Of a stretch of 64,000 nucleotides of DNA, positions 47,673 through 60,094 are shown piece by piece. This stretch comes from Polytrichum commune (Eukaryota; Streptophyta; Polytrichopsida; Polytrichales; Polytrichaceae): positions 12,834,001 through 12,898,000 of the forward strand of contig OX485809.1 of NCBI GenBank assembly GCA_950295325.1. The letters run 5' to 3'. The notes under the pieces were generated by a model, which had not been told where the DNA came from, made no database searches, and was given only the letters and a program-made list of their open reading frames with translations. The stretch's first letter is position 1; the number at the start of each line of letters is the position of its first letter. Made by a program: the position numbers and the translations under genes.

Positions 47673-48362
47673 GACCTTCCTTTTGGATGAATTTGCCTTC
47701 AAAAGTCAATCATAAGCCCAACACAAGCCTCTCCAAAAATTAAGGGTTAACATGAGTTCGATGTGAAAATTGCCACTTTGAAGACAAACATGAGTCCCAT
47801 TACTATATTGTTAACTTGATCCCAAAAATTTCAAATATGTGAAGACTCCAACCATAACATTATCATGTTGCATGGTTGTGTTGTATTCTAAATCTAGCCT
47901 CTGACATGGGCCTCCACTATCTTACCTTCGTGGGAAGAAGCTTAGATAATAAGAAGAAATTGATGCCAATATGAATAATGAATAATGCTAACATGAATAG
48001 TACAACTATTGTGAATAGTATCAGTATTGTCAATGAATAGTGTTGCTATGAATAGTCTTTTTCAGTTAATAACGCCCGGATGATAAATGACTCCTATGAG
48101 TAGGCCAGGATTAAAACTCCACCCAAATATAAATGTCAGCCTGAATGTATGATTAATAAACAAATATTACTACTTTGTTCCACGGAAACCTAGAATATAA
48201 ATAAAATATTCCACAATTAGTAGAACCAACCTACATGGATGAATAATGTTATGACATTGGGAAAATATAATATAAAAATCTTATGATTTAACAATTAAAT
48301 AAAATTTACATCAAATATTGATCCACTAGAGGATAATGAAAATAGAAATTTAAGTAATATAC

Positions 48363-51300
48363 CAAGCCAACATTCGAAATGGTGGGTGCTGTATTTTGGG
48401 AGCATATACCACCCACAAACATGATGACCTGCACAGATACAATGCAACCAACACTTAAAACTGCACTAATTCTTGTTGAGATGAATATTGTAATGGACAC
48501 GGAGTTTTGGTCAAAAAAATTATGAACACAAGTTTTGACCATGAAAGTTGGTGATGCTTGTTCACTCAAGTCCACTTTACACATGAGCTTTTAACTTGAA
48601 TTGAAGCTAAAATTTGAGACCAAAATGTGACAAAATGAAGTGGCACAATGTGTGACATAACTTTCCCACCAAACCTTGTCAAACCTGATCCAAGAAAACA
48701 TTCCTTCGAAATTGAGAAACCAATCTTCGAGCTTGGGTCCCATCTTGACTTCCAAAATAAAGTCCATTAACCCTTAAATGCTCATGCAACTCAAAATTGG
48801 TCGCCACCTAATATTTTGATGGGGTTTGCGACCCACTAGGTGGCAATCTACGTGGATGAAAGGTATCTACTGGTGTAGGGTGGTGCCCACTACCATGTGG
48901 CCAAAAATAACATACAAAAACCTCATACTCCAAGCACGTAGGATTTTTTGTTAGTTTGGAATTACGTTTTGGGAGGCAGTCCCATGAGCTGCCCTAATGT
49001 AAGAGCCAAATTTAAGAGGCAATATGATATGATGCCTAGTTTGAGTGGGTTTTTTCCTTTAGGATAAGGTGGCGGTTGTGCACAACTTGACCAAACGGAT
49101 TTGAAAGAAAAGAAAAGAAAAGAAGGGAATTTTATATATAATAATATAATACTATAATGCTACTTTTTTTAAAAGTAGACATGTTGCTTGCTCCATGAAA
49201 AGGGGGTAATCTCCCAAAATGACCTCATGTGGCCCTCCAACTTTGAGAGTGACAGACTTCATCTGAATTTGCTCCCAAAAACCCAATTCTTTGGGAGTAG
49301 CTCATTTGTCATCCACATAACATATTATGACAAAGTTGTCAGCTATCAAAAATTTGTGGCACGACCAGAGTGATCATGAAACGGAAAAATTTCATAGTTT
49401 TCTTTAGCTACCCCCCGGATGAAGGCTATGTTCATATGGCATCTAACTTCGCAAATATGGTCTGATTGACTTCAAATTTTCACAACATGAACATATGATA
49501 ATCTAGTTCAGATCTGTACAGTTGGATTTCAAGAAAAAATAGTTTATTCTGCTACATGGAAAATGTTTTCAACACTAATGCTGAAAATGCCCGAAAATGA
49601 AATTCGAAGGCTTGAGCGTTTAGGGGTTCAAGGTTGTTTTGGACCCCAAGCTTCTTGGATCCAGACCTTACTATACACCCACCATACCATTACTTAGATC
49701 ACTCCAAGTGCTATCTTTCCAAATCAATCACTATGAACTGGTGAAGATCATGCGTCTTAGAGTTGGCTTATGACACTCCGGTACATTGGACCATCATGTA
49801 GTCGGTAATGTGGCCCCAAATACTATGGCCTATTAAGCAGCTCAGTTTTCTTATTTTGGACCCTTAAATGTGATTGGTATGTGGTTCAGTGGGCATCAAA
49901 GAACAAACATCATAAAGACACGTGTTCAAAAGAGATTGGACTGCATCTTCAAATATTAATAACTACTCCGCACACAATAGTGAACATAATTGGGAGAACC
50001 TATATGTCCAGTTAAGAAATCAACAAACATGCACTCCTGATAACCATAACTAACTAAGGAGACGTCCAATTTTCAATCCGGTTTTTGCAAATTTGCTAAT
50101 GCAACACAAGTTTTGTTGTGTAAATTTGACTGGTAGAAATTGAAGAACATGAAAAACAAACCAAATAACACCCACATACCTTGTTACAAAGGTTGTGATG
50201 GCAGCAGTTGGATGGTACATGTAGACTACGACCATACCATACTACGTGCGAGACAATTATACTAAGGAATGGCCCGATTGGTTCAATGGCAGGTCGCCAT
50301 TCTTATTGCGCATGCCCCTCCCATATACAATGCTTAGAACCTTGGATATGGATGGAGGAGGATCCATAGTTAATTTCTGTAATGCAAATATCATATTATT
50401 CCCAAGTTCTTTTCCATGGTCCGACTTCATGGTCCAACTTTTGATCAAATCGATTTACAAAGCCTTTGGGCCCCTCACTAGGTGTAAAGTAAATGTGGAC
50501 CAAGAGGAATGACCATGCATCAAAAAATGAATGTGCTGATTTTTTTGATATATGTCCAAAAAAGGCAATTTTTGAAAAAAAAAAAAAAAAAACAAGTTTG
50601 ACCATTCTCTTGTCTTTTCTTGTCTTCATCCTCTCTTCCCCAAAAAAATCATCGGAATATTTATTATAGCAATATTTCTTTGTCATGGGGCCCTTGCCTT
50701 TTTCTATCAGAGCATTTCTTTTGTCTTTCCCACCGCAAAAGCCATTGGACAATGTCAGTGGATAGTGTAGGCCTTAAAACATGTCTTTCGGGGACATCGA
50801 ACTCCATGGTCACTCTGACATTTTGTCCTTGGTGTAAACCGAAGTGGTCCCGGTACGAGTTCAATAGCCAATCATAGGTTCTACAGGGCCTTGGGACAAC
50901 TTCATGGTCCATGGTGTAAACAACCCCTTAATAATGTAAAGTAAGCAAGTAATTAATTAGGTTCCACCTCAAGAATGAGATCGTCCTCCAAAATGCCTGC
51001 CTGCAAGCGGGCTGCCATGAACTGCAGCACCTTCCTTTGTTCGAGGATCACGTCAAAGCTCCCTGCCATGCTCGAGAGGTTTGTCAAGGTGCCCATCACC
51101 TCCACCTGCCACATGTCACGCTCTCATTGGTCACTTGACATGATGTGGCACTTAAGAAGAAAAAAAACTAAAGAATTTATTTTATTTTTTAAAAAGGAGA
51201 CAATATGACACAGATGGTGGAAGTTAGAGAGGAAAATTTTCCCGTAAGAGTAACTAGCTAGGCTTGCAGAAAGAAAGACACTGGCAGTTGTAGTGTAAGG

Positions 51301-54300
51301 TGAATGCACACCTATCGCAAACTGTGACCTATAATGAAATTTATGTATAGATACATATCCAGGTTTGTAATGTTATGTACCTGAAACAAAATATTATAGG
51401 TCATGTATGTCTCTCACTCCAAGAATTCAAGAGATATTCATTTCGATTTCAGCAGTAGCTAGTTCAACTCTCATGTTCTTTATTTGGAGCTGTTAATGTG
51501 TTTATGTCGCTTGTTGTATCATCTGACCTCTACATATGTACCAAAGTATCCACAATACGTGCCCTCGCTTTACATTTGTAACCCACTTTTAAACATACTC
51601 TTGTCAGGTGAATTTTTATGTAGCACACATGTTCATGGAAGGCAAAACGTGTATAACCAATTTAAAAGCAAGATTGTCTTTCATGAAAAACCTCTCCTGT
51701 AAATTTCATCTCCATAAAGAACGAGTTTTGTGAAAAGTACAATGTATTTGTGTTGCAGTCAACTAGAGGAAAGAAAAGACAAAAATTGCTTATTTCTTTC
51801 AAATTCTTTCAACATAATCGTGGCGGAAAAGCTATATCCACACTAGAACACCAGTTAGCGTATTAACAAGTTCTAATTGTCGTGTAATTCCCATCCTTCA
51901 CAATATGCTCACTTATGTAACCTTCAATTTAAGTCTTCACATCACTACAAATAATGTATTGATATTTTAATTTAGACCATTTTCCCATAGATAGATGGAT
52001 GGATAGTAATAAAAAGCACCTCTAGTTGTCAAAATACATGAATGAGAGCCTCTTCGCCCACAGGCTACTAGTGTCCCATTTCAAAGGTGGGCATGTTGTT
52101 TAGATATAAATATGCATTTTAACTTAGAATGCTGACAAGAACTCAAACTAACTTGCAAGGCGAGGTTTGTCTCAGAATCCATCAATAGCTTCACCAGTGC
52201 CGGCAACGCACTACATAAATCAAGCAACCATGTCCGTGAATAAAAACCCACTTTATTGATCTATTATTGATCACATTTATCATCAACGTATGCAGTGATT
52301 GCCCAAGGCTCAAGCTGTCTCCTCTCATAAATGGAGCAGCCAAACCATGTACAATGCAAATCCTTGAAACATTATTAAGACTACTTATGCTTGAGGCATA
52401 GGACAACCCACCCGGCCATTAAACCAAGTAGTGATGGATCGAGGATGGGAATCTAAATGCGGGTGGAGTAGAATCCAAAAAACGTCCAACTTCACATACT
52501 TTCAATTAAAAGCACATTATTTCGGGAACAGATGAACGCATTTGTAGGGCCCAACCCCCTACTAGATGAGGTGCCTACCCAGAAGCCCACAAACCACTTA
52601 TTTAGGGCCATTTTACACTATGACCAAGAGCTGTGACCATGAAATTTAGAGCTCATGAAACTCATTCAAAGGCCTTGCCATGGAAAATCGAAGATTTAAT
52701 TTTGCATGGTCATGAGCCTTCAAGTGTGGTGTAAAAACGTACACGACTAGGCTCTCAACTAAATGCCATTTCATTACAATCTTATTCATGTGGACCTATT
52801 CCATATGGCATCATAATAAATCAAGAACTTATGTGGCATTTTGTGGAACCACCCACCTCATGAGGTGGACGTGACCCAAAATCCGATAGACCATGAAACA
52901 TAGTCCATTTTATGCCATGTAGAACTCCATGTATGTTTTTCAGCCATTGAAACTTCCTTGGTCCTTTACGCCCTCAAACTCTAGTGTGAAGTTTCTTGGG
53001 AGGTCTCAGCATTTTCCACCGAGACAGATTTTAGAGTTCAATGATCACAGACCCTCTACCCCTAGTGTAAAGTGCCCTACTTACATGCACCTGGGACAAC
53101 TTGATCTTTTAAACCCAATTTCCTTATTAATTTCCGAATATATCATTCTAAAATCACATGCTTACAATAACATTTGAAGCTTTGCACTCTCAAGCTGGCT
53201 TATGTTCCGGATGACCTGAATTCAAGCACGTATGAATACCGATGTCATCTTTTTCCCGTCACCTCGTATTCTTGCTGCATAAGAAAGTTTTGGAATCCAA
53301 TTCAATAAGTTACTCATGCATCAAACAGCTAAGCTTAGGCAAGTCTCCTATTGATCTTGAAATATTGGCAGAATGCTTAAACAGGTTGTACCAGAGGAAA
53401 TTCTCAAAGTGTTATTAATTTCTAACCTTGAAGAGTAGAGGGTCCTGGAAATTGATAGCCTGAGCTAAAAGCTGCTCCATAGCCCAAGGCTTGCACAATA
53501 GCTGTTCCGTGCATGGAGAACAAGTGAATAAAGATAACATTCAAGTTGTCATATCACGACATTCAGCTCAAGCTCAAGGCATCCTCATCAGTGATCACTT
53601 TCCAGTCATTAATAATCCATACGCATTGATACACTCACAAGCAAGCATATATGACACCTCAAGTATATATCATCACTGGTAGGTTGAGACAGAACACCTT
53701 ACAAGTTGCAACCCCACAATAAATTTGAAAAGGAAAAGGAAAATATTAATACTTGGAACTCCGTGTCTTACAACTTGAGGAATTGCACAAACATCACTCC
53801 ACATCTCATAAAAGAGGTGCAAGGAATCTACTGTAGTGCTATCCAGACTATTACTATTAAATGACGTGTCTGCTGATTGCTTGACACCAATGATGTGCAG
53901 TTATCATCTCTCATAACACGGCCACCATTATGAACCCACAACATTGAACACTTCTCATTACTTTCAGCTGGTCGGCGTAAACCCTCTGTTAAGGTTCATG
54001 GGCGTACAAATGGGGAGATCCAACCACTAGTTACAGATGAGCTGGTTGAGTTTGAGAAATAACCAGTTCAAGTTCAAGACTTTAGACAAATCGCCGATTA
54101 GTTTAAAGGAATCTTTGGAATATATCTTAAATTGATAAAGAACACCCAAAGATATCAACATGTAACCAGTTGGACTTGAAAACACTTGAATCTTAACCAA
54201 TTTTGTTCAAAATCTCCCCGGACATTGATGTGGGTCTTATGTGATCACTCTACTTATTCAGACACATGTATTTGAGTGGTTATGGCAAGACTTACTGTCA

Positions 54301-57300
54301 AGAATGGCCACCGAAAAGACATGAGTTACTATGAGATTGGACCAAAATGTAGAAGCCATTCTACATTTGATTGTTAACACAAATGGGTAGACCTATGTGA
54401 TCACTCCAAGAGGAAGAGTATCTTCACTTTGACCTCCTTTGACTTCTGCAACTAAACTCCAATTCTGAAAATTGAAATGACAATTTGCAATTGCTTCCCA
54501 CTTGAGACGATTCCCAATTCGACTCAACAGTCGAAATAGTTTGTGGAGTTGTAAGTGCCCACATTAAGGCCACATACCTCAGTTGATCCCTTTAAAACAC
54601 TAACACCTTACTTGCTCCATAATAATAGAAATAGAACGTCCAGCAATAGAATCTTCAGTGGATGTGGTTGAGGGAGGACTTCACCTCAGAGTTAAAAGGC
54701 ACATGAGTTAGATTGATTGTTAAAGCTGTCAACTCCTGCGTGGTGAGGTTCATTGGCTTTGCTAGAATCATCTGGACAAAAGACAAACCATCCATCTGTA
54801 AGTTAAATATCATCGCAGTTTCAACTATTTCAACAAATTAATGACACACAGAATTTTCGAGCCCTTTCCAGAAGACTGCCATTGTTGTCCACTTGGATTA
54901 CTATCTTCAGTTCAGTACACCATATAATCCTATTATTGTGGGTTACCATTTGGGATTTCCATGTTGCTATGACCTTTTATTGAGATTATCACTTTTTATT
55001 CAGATGAGACTGCTAACTAGTATGCACGTCAAGGAACATGCCATAAGTTACTTGGTCAAAATAATATTCTTGATAAATATTTACAGCAATGTGCAATCCA
55101 TATGGTACCCCACAATACAGGACCAATCAGTGTAGCTTCAGTATGAACACAAGGCAAGCAACCACCTCATCAAGCAAAGACATGGATATTTTCATTTCTC
55201 CATGATGAGCTTGTATTATTCAATGCTTGAATCTGACAATGCATTCAGTTTTCTGGGAAGTTGGAACTGCTGCTTCTCAACTTTCTTCGCACGTGATGAA
55301 GAATCATGCAGACCAGGAGGCAGGATTTGGTTCTCCATTTACTTCAACTCTAGTCAGTCTAGTGGCTAGGGAGTTAAATAGTAGGACCTGAAAGAGCATA
55401 GCAACAACTTCTGAGTCCGCATACTTGATGAGCCCAAATGAGTCTTTAGAAATATTGTACAACAGCCCGTACACCTGAATATCAAGAAGAGAGGAAGGGT
55501 TATCAGTTCTACTAAGCTTTCTTAATAACTTCTCCTTCACAACACCAGGTCCCACACAGGTGAGTGATCTGTCACAGTTTTCCCAGTGATCGCACCCTCA
55601 CCGGACTCTGAGAAGATCTGTCTAAGCATTCCACAGCTGTAATAAGATCTCTGGTCTTCACATTCTTCGTTTTAGTACAGGGTTAGTATTATAACAAGTG
55701 CTTATGGAGCTTCAGAACTTGTAGGATTTTTCTTATTGCTGAGTAGTTTAGCTGGTGACATTGAGATTACATGCTTATAGCTAAGTCAATATTGAATACA
55801 TGCCAACGAAGTGGAACTGAAGCTGTTACAATGTCATTTGACAAGATATTTGAATTATAAAATACCTCACTTGACAGAATACAGATAAAGCACAGGAAGG
55901 ATACCACACCAAATGCTCAAATTTGTTCTTGTGCACAAGGGATACAAGCACAGGTATAATGTCACACCGCACCTGCCATCAATATCCCCGCACCAATACA
56001 AGCACAGGTACAATGTCAATCTCAAGGAATTAGGAATTTCAAGATGAGGATAATGCTCCACTATAGACCAGATTTCATAAAGTCATGTAAGTAAACACAT
56101 TGAGAAGGTATTTATGACTTAAGTGGGTGTATTATTGATTTGAGTGCAAAATACCATGTCACTCCGAAGGCTTAGGTCAAACGAAAGGTTCCAAAGTAGC
56201 CTCAGAGCACCAAATAACAAAGACTGCAATCCAGCAATCTGTGGATTATAATCAAGAATCTCATGCAATACAAACTATGCTTTTCTAACTTTAGTTCCAA
56301 TTTAAACTATTTTCATAAACCATCCAGGATGAGTATTCCAGGGCACACTTAAATTTCTTTCTGGGCATACAATTGTTTTCATATGAGCTGATTTATTGCA
56401 ATCTCCTACCCTGAAAATGGGTGGACTTATAGATTTGGTGATCCCTCTTTGGAAGGATCAGGTAGGCCAAACTGTCAGTTCATAGAAGTTCAGACACGTG
56501 GATGTAGAGCATTTGATTTCATAACCAAAGAAAATATCAATACCTCCTGTTGACAGGGAAAAACGGCTGATAGTCGAGAAATGATGTCACACTCTTTCAT
56601 GGCATCCGTATTCTCTTTGAATATGCTTAATTTCTTCAAGAAGGACATTGTTCTGTTAATCCCAACAAATTGATTGCATGACCTCTCTTTGAACTTCAAG
56701 ATTTACTGGCCATAAGCAGCTCTAATTATTTCAAAAACTTCTTAACAGAAAAATGGGAACTGGTCAAGTACTGTGAAATCAGATCAAAAAGAGATTTTAA
56801 CAATATTGAACTATGAGATCAGTCTCAAATCCTGTGTGGACAATCTGTGCACCACTGCAAGCCTTCTTCAAACAAAGTTGGTCATTCTAGGAAGGTCACT
56901 AAATTTGAGATCATTTTTATGTTTTGCAAAGGCCAACAATGGTACCACATAGAGAAGTAGAATCTTCATGAGGTTTAAAAATCAAAGAAGTTTAGGATTC
57001 CAGTCAGCAAATCAGATATGGGACTCACATGGTAAGCAAGGCAACATTTTTCCAGCTCAATAGCTTGCACAATGTGTCCTGTTCCAAATGCAGACCAGGA
57101 ATCCTTCTTGTCAGAACAAACGAAATATCTCCAAAAAGTGTCAGTATTATGAAACTGAGCAGCAGCAATGAGTTCTATCTCCTATCAAGCTTAACATCAT
57201 CACAATGTACTGCCAGCTTCTCAAAACATATCACAGCATTGTCTGTCTTAAAGAGAGGAATAAATAGAGAGGAAAAGTAAAACACCAGAACATTCAAAGT

Positions 57301-59991
57301 CCACACGTTGGCTTGTCCTGCTTCAACTAATTATCATTGCTGAGTGTGAGGAACACTGTAACATTCATATCCAGTGTTCCTCAGCATAACACTGTGATTA
57401 CAGGATAAAACTATCGTATGCTGTAATTTGCATACTGTAAGTAGGGAGAACAAACGCTTTGGAAAACAGTATTAGAGAAACACCTTAGCTTACTGTTCTA
57501 TTTTGCTCCAATTCAACTATTTGAGATCGTTTTGAGTGGATTGCGGTTCAGTTTGGACTGCCGTGTGCACTTCGACTTCTATAAGTATCAATCAGAAACT
57601 GTCAGGTTTTATCTACACCATGAAAGGATAGGCAAACTTGCCACAACTCCCAGTGACTGCACCAGGCCATGTTGAGAAAATTGAGGATGTTGATAAGGAA
57701 AGCAAAAAGGAATTCGTAATAAAACAGGAGGTTCGCTGAAAAACCCTATGGAAAAGAAGAGGTACCACAAGATTGCACTTCATCATGCGTTTCTCCACGC
57801 TTACATCTTCAGCCATATTGAGCAGCAAACTAAGAGCTATGTACAGAAATCTCTCCTGCAATATTTAATCAACATTGCATGGATGCATGTTGTCTCAAGG
57901 GACATGTCTACAATAGCAATATATAAATTGGAAGAGCCCCAAATCATGTGACTCAAGTAGATTTGAAAGAGTTGAAAAAGTTGAAAAACATTGTTGTCTC
58001 GTCCTGCTTGTACAAATTAGACAAGCACCTTTTACTAAAGCAAATTTCAGGAAATCTGTTCACTTACTTGCTGGCCATTGTGAAGGACGCCCCCCAAGTC
58101 CGGGATGCTGGAAGTCTCCTTGAATGAACCTAGCCTTGATTTTCGAGCTCCTCTCTGTGGGCACCTATGGTTACATGAATCTCAAAAAAAAAGCCCAACA
58201 TTGCAGAATGCTGGTACTAAGCGGTTAACCCATTATGCAGGGAAAAGCAATGACAAAGGTTTTTTTGCACTAATTGCACTTCCAAGATAAGACCTGATGA
58301 ATGCACCCACAAGAAATGTTATCAATAGTCCTGTGACATCTTCAATCGGCAGGGAACAGGATCCTGTTTTGATGGACCAGGTAACTTCAAAACGTTCAGA
58401 CATGAGAATTCTTAATTTCCTTGCTTTGTTCTTTCTCATGACAATGCAGTGTGGAATTCTACTATATTAAAAAAAACTTGCATGATCTTCAACGTCCAAG
58501 ACCCCAGGCCCTTGCAATCAAAGAAGAACTCTTGCGTATGGCACAACTAGCAACAGAATTCTGCTGCTCATGCATGTCATGCTTGCTTTGCAGAAGAATC
58601 CACGAAGTGCAAAGGCATGAAGAGGACAACCATATAACCATTCCAAACACAACCTCCTACATGCAACATCTCATGGAATCGGAGTTTGGGAAATTGCCAT
58701 ACTTCACGTAGCTGCAACTCAGCGCATTGGATCTCTAGAGTCAGCAGGTTCAGAGTAGTCTTCCCAATCTTCTGTTCTAAGAGGAACTGCAGTCATACCA
58801 AATTAATCATCAAATGCCCGGGCCTCAGGACTTAGCATCGTGAACAAAGGAGACTGTAATAAGGTATGAATGACAGTAGACATACCGCATGGAAATTCCG
58901 GAACAACGACAACATGTAGAACGTTGAAACGATGTTTAACCGCAAATTGAAGCACTTCCTGCCTTCCTCGCGCAATACTCTCGCCAATGCACCCTACGCC
59001 TTGCCCAATGCCCAATGGCTTCTTTCGATGAGCCAGTCCAAAATTTAGCCATCACTTTCGGTGCTACATCCTTTGTGTCCTCGTAGACATGTCGGTTTCA
59101 GGATCAAAATCTTGATGCACATCACGATAGATGACCTTGCCTCGCATGCAACACCGTTCTTGCAATTCTGGGCTTTCGACTGAAACCCTAATTTTCAGAA
59201 ATGGCGAGTCACATATCATGGCAACGCCATCAATCGAGATGTTCACAGGATTGGTGATTCTTACATTGTTTTTTTTTTTTGTCAGATATAAGGATCACGT
59301 CAATCAACCTAGAAGACACATGTCAAGAGCAAGGTGTTCAACCGTAAATTGAAGCTCTTTCTCCCTTGCCCCATGCCCCAAGCTCATGGACACTTTGAAA
59401 TTAGCGACCACTCCCGGTGCTACATCCTTTGTGTGCTCGTGCGCATGTCAGTCCCGGTGCACATCATGAATGATGACCTTGCGTTACACGGAACACCGTC
59501 ATTGCATTCTGGAGGTTGGACTGAAACCCTAACTTTCAGAATTAGCGAGGTCCACACACAACCCGGCAGAGCCATCAATCGAGATGTTCACAGGAGTGGC
59601 GATTCACATACTAATTTGGTTTATCAATTGTCCTCGTAGACATGTCGGTCATGAAGCACATCACGAATGACGACCTTGCCTCACATGCAACACCGTTCTT
59701 GCATTCTGGAGGTCCGACTGAAACCCTAACTTTCAGAATTGACGAGGTCCACACACATCCGGCAAGCCATCAATCGAGATGTTCACAGGAGCGGCGATTC
59801 ACAAACTGTTTTTGATTGTCAAAGTGGAAGTTACAATCGCACAAACCAACCCCCGAAGAACGTGTCACTTGATCATATCACCAGCACAGCAAGGAGGTTG
59901 GGGATCTCACAAGAGCACTGCTGTGGCGGGAGAGTGCTTCCAGCCCTTCAGTGCTCCGAGACAATTTTTGAAACATAAATGTTGCACGGAT
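48363..59991 (-). CDS. KAP3-like (KIFAP3): Kinesin-associated protein KAP (kinesin-II accessory subunit), partial, 16 exons found
   Basis: Minus-strand exons in order: 59991-59911, 58993-58886, 58786-58661, 58154-58068, 57855-57766, 57078-57029, 56652-56544, 56223-56155, 55972-55910, 55474-55388, 54771-54685, 53501-53427, 53215-53166, 52210-52153, 51105-50968, 48428-48363. All introns are GT-AG and phases agree, giving 448 residues without a stop. KAP binds the tails of the two kinesin-II motors and links them to intraflagellar transport cargo; it is an armadillo-repeat protein. Family hallmarks appear in the known order: GALARVLREEGRK, NIVSTFYMLSLFRNFHA, ALSLLLNMAEDVSVEKRM, TMSFLKKLSIFKENTDAM, IISRLSAVFPCQQE, ALRLLWNLSFDLSLRSDM, VYGLLYNISKDS, AQAINFQDPLLFKVIRNISQ, EVMGTLTNLSS, ILEDDLILEVIMFVGGICS. 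Exon 58154-58068 (linker) is the least certain. The first ~140 and last ~200 residues expected from animal KAP3 were not found; the N-terminus may lie beyond 64000. Introns hold several MITEs. Confidence 0.9.
49818..50181 (-). mobile_element. Family A MITE in a KAP intron
   Basis: The right side reads ccaaataacacccacatacct ending at 50181, the reverse complement of the family A left end. The interior matches in reverse (cacaatagtgaacataattgggaga, gcaacacaagttttgttgtgtaaatttg). The left tip near 49818 is worn. It lies in the 2.5-kb intron between exons 51105-50968 and 48428-48363. Confidence 0.75.
50395..50935. repeat. Decayed family B-like repeats in a KAP intron
   Basis: Words such as ttccatggtccgacttcatggtcc, gggcccctcactaggtgtaaagtaaatg, ccttggtgtaaaccgaagtgg and catggtccatggtgtaaacaacccctta recall family B ends and interior. 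An A run lies at 50577-50592. Limits uncertain. Confidence 0.45.
51420..51580 (+). repeat. Dispersed repeat shared with 60275-60420
   Basis: gaattcaagagatattcatttcgatttc...tcaactctcatgttctttatttgga...aatgtgtttatgt...cctctacatatgt aligns with 60278-60400 in the same order. In the second place the block sits inside a family A MITE, so it is itself mobile or a transduced fragment. Confidence 0.55.
52605..53077 (+). mobile_element. Family B MITE in a KAP intron
   Basis: GGGCCATTTTACACTATGACC at the left and CCCCTAGTGTAAAGTGCCC at the right are inverted repeats. TTTA and TACT flanks give no perfect target duplication. At 473 bp this is the best-preserved uninterrupted copy. It sits between KAP exons 53215-53166 and 52210-52153. 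Confidence 0.85.
54221..54580 (-). mobile_element. Family A' MITE in a KAP intron
   Basis: The reverse-orientation end cattaaggccacatacct closes at 54580, and the other end, near gtgggtcttatgtgatcactct, starts at about 54221. The interior (gagattggaccaaaatgtagaagccattctac, aagagtatcttcactttga, gatgattcccaattcgac-like) is the reverse complement of the copy at 16088-16648. It lies between KAP exons 54771-54685 and 53501-53427. Confidence 0.75.
59085..59806. repeat. Three-unit tandem repeat with telo-box motifs in a KAP intron
   Basis: Units at about 59085-59270, 59435-59616 and 59633-59806 share gacatgtcggt...gcacatcacga.tgacgaccttgcctcacatgcaacaccgttcttgcattctgg, then the telo box aaaccctaa (59183, 59524, 59721), and ccatcaatcgagatgttcacagga..ggtgattc. 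The spacer before unit 2 (about 59325-59372) resembles the neighbouring KAP exon 58993-58886. On the minus strand it still reads F-N-L-R-L-N, so the duplicated block once included part of that exon. The array lies wholly in the intron 58994-59910. Confidence 0.8.
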
Positions 59992-60094
59992 CTGCAATCG
60001 CACAAACACACGAGATGATGAGACAACTTGCATTCGACACAACTAACATATGCGGATTAGATTTTGCGTCTTCAATTAGCCTGAAGTTGCATTA

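Larger units (their letters stand above)
46460..47676 (+). mobile_element. 5'-truncated LINE, copy 2
   Basis: Only the C-terminal end of a non-LTR retrotransposon ORF2 remains, coding from about 46516 to 47043. It shows DADTWLHVLLKCNQHHIH (half of a CCHC-type zinc knuckle; the CPIC half just upstream is in another frame), a His/Lys-rich LRTKRHNKAVWELRKL, the Cys-rich CTCEQQRCHCNARF, and VQFIEFTYTNDRYPQD and GWKVDPLIVIS. A TAA at 47044 is followed by more in-family sequence to about 47160. The 3' UTR includes a structured tRNA-like block, and the element ends with short tatc repeats. It lies on + between the gene at 34038 and the last recognised KAP exon. Confidence 0.82.

Noticed and set aside
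52153-52210. Exon first aligned to a later KAP segment (near the C-terminus)
   Set aside because: Exon order and phase place it before the MGTLTNL exon, where it fits the family equally well; the first alignment was dropped.
57029-57280. 83-codon + strand frame
   Set aside because: Antisense to the KAP exon 57078-57029 and its intron; no domain of its own.
58451-58711. 87-codon + strand frame with charged residues
   Set aside because: It overlaps the minus-strand KAP exon 58786-58661, whose frame matches KAP (KIGKTTLNLLTLEI); the + frame is likely a shadow.
58803-59015. 70-codon minus-strand frame read as a separate protein
   Set aside because: The neighbouring frame gives GALARVLREEGRK and NIVSTFYMLSLF with proper splice sites, so this frame is a shadow of a KAP exon.
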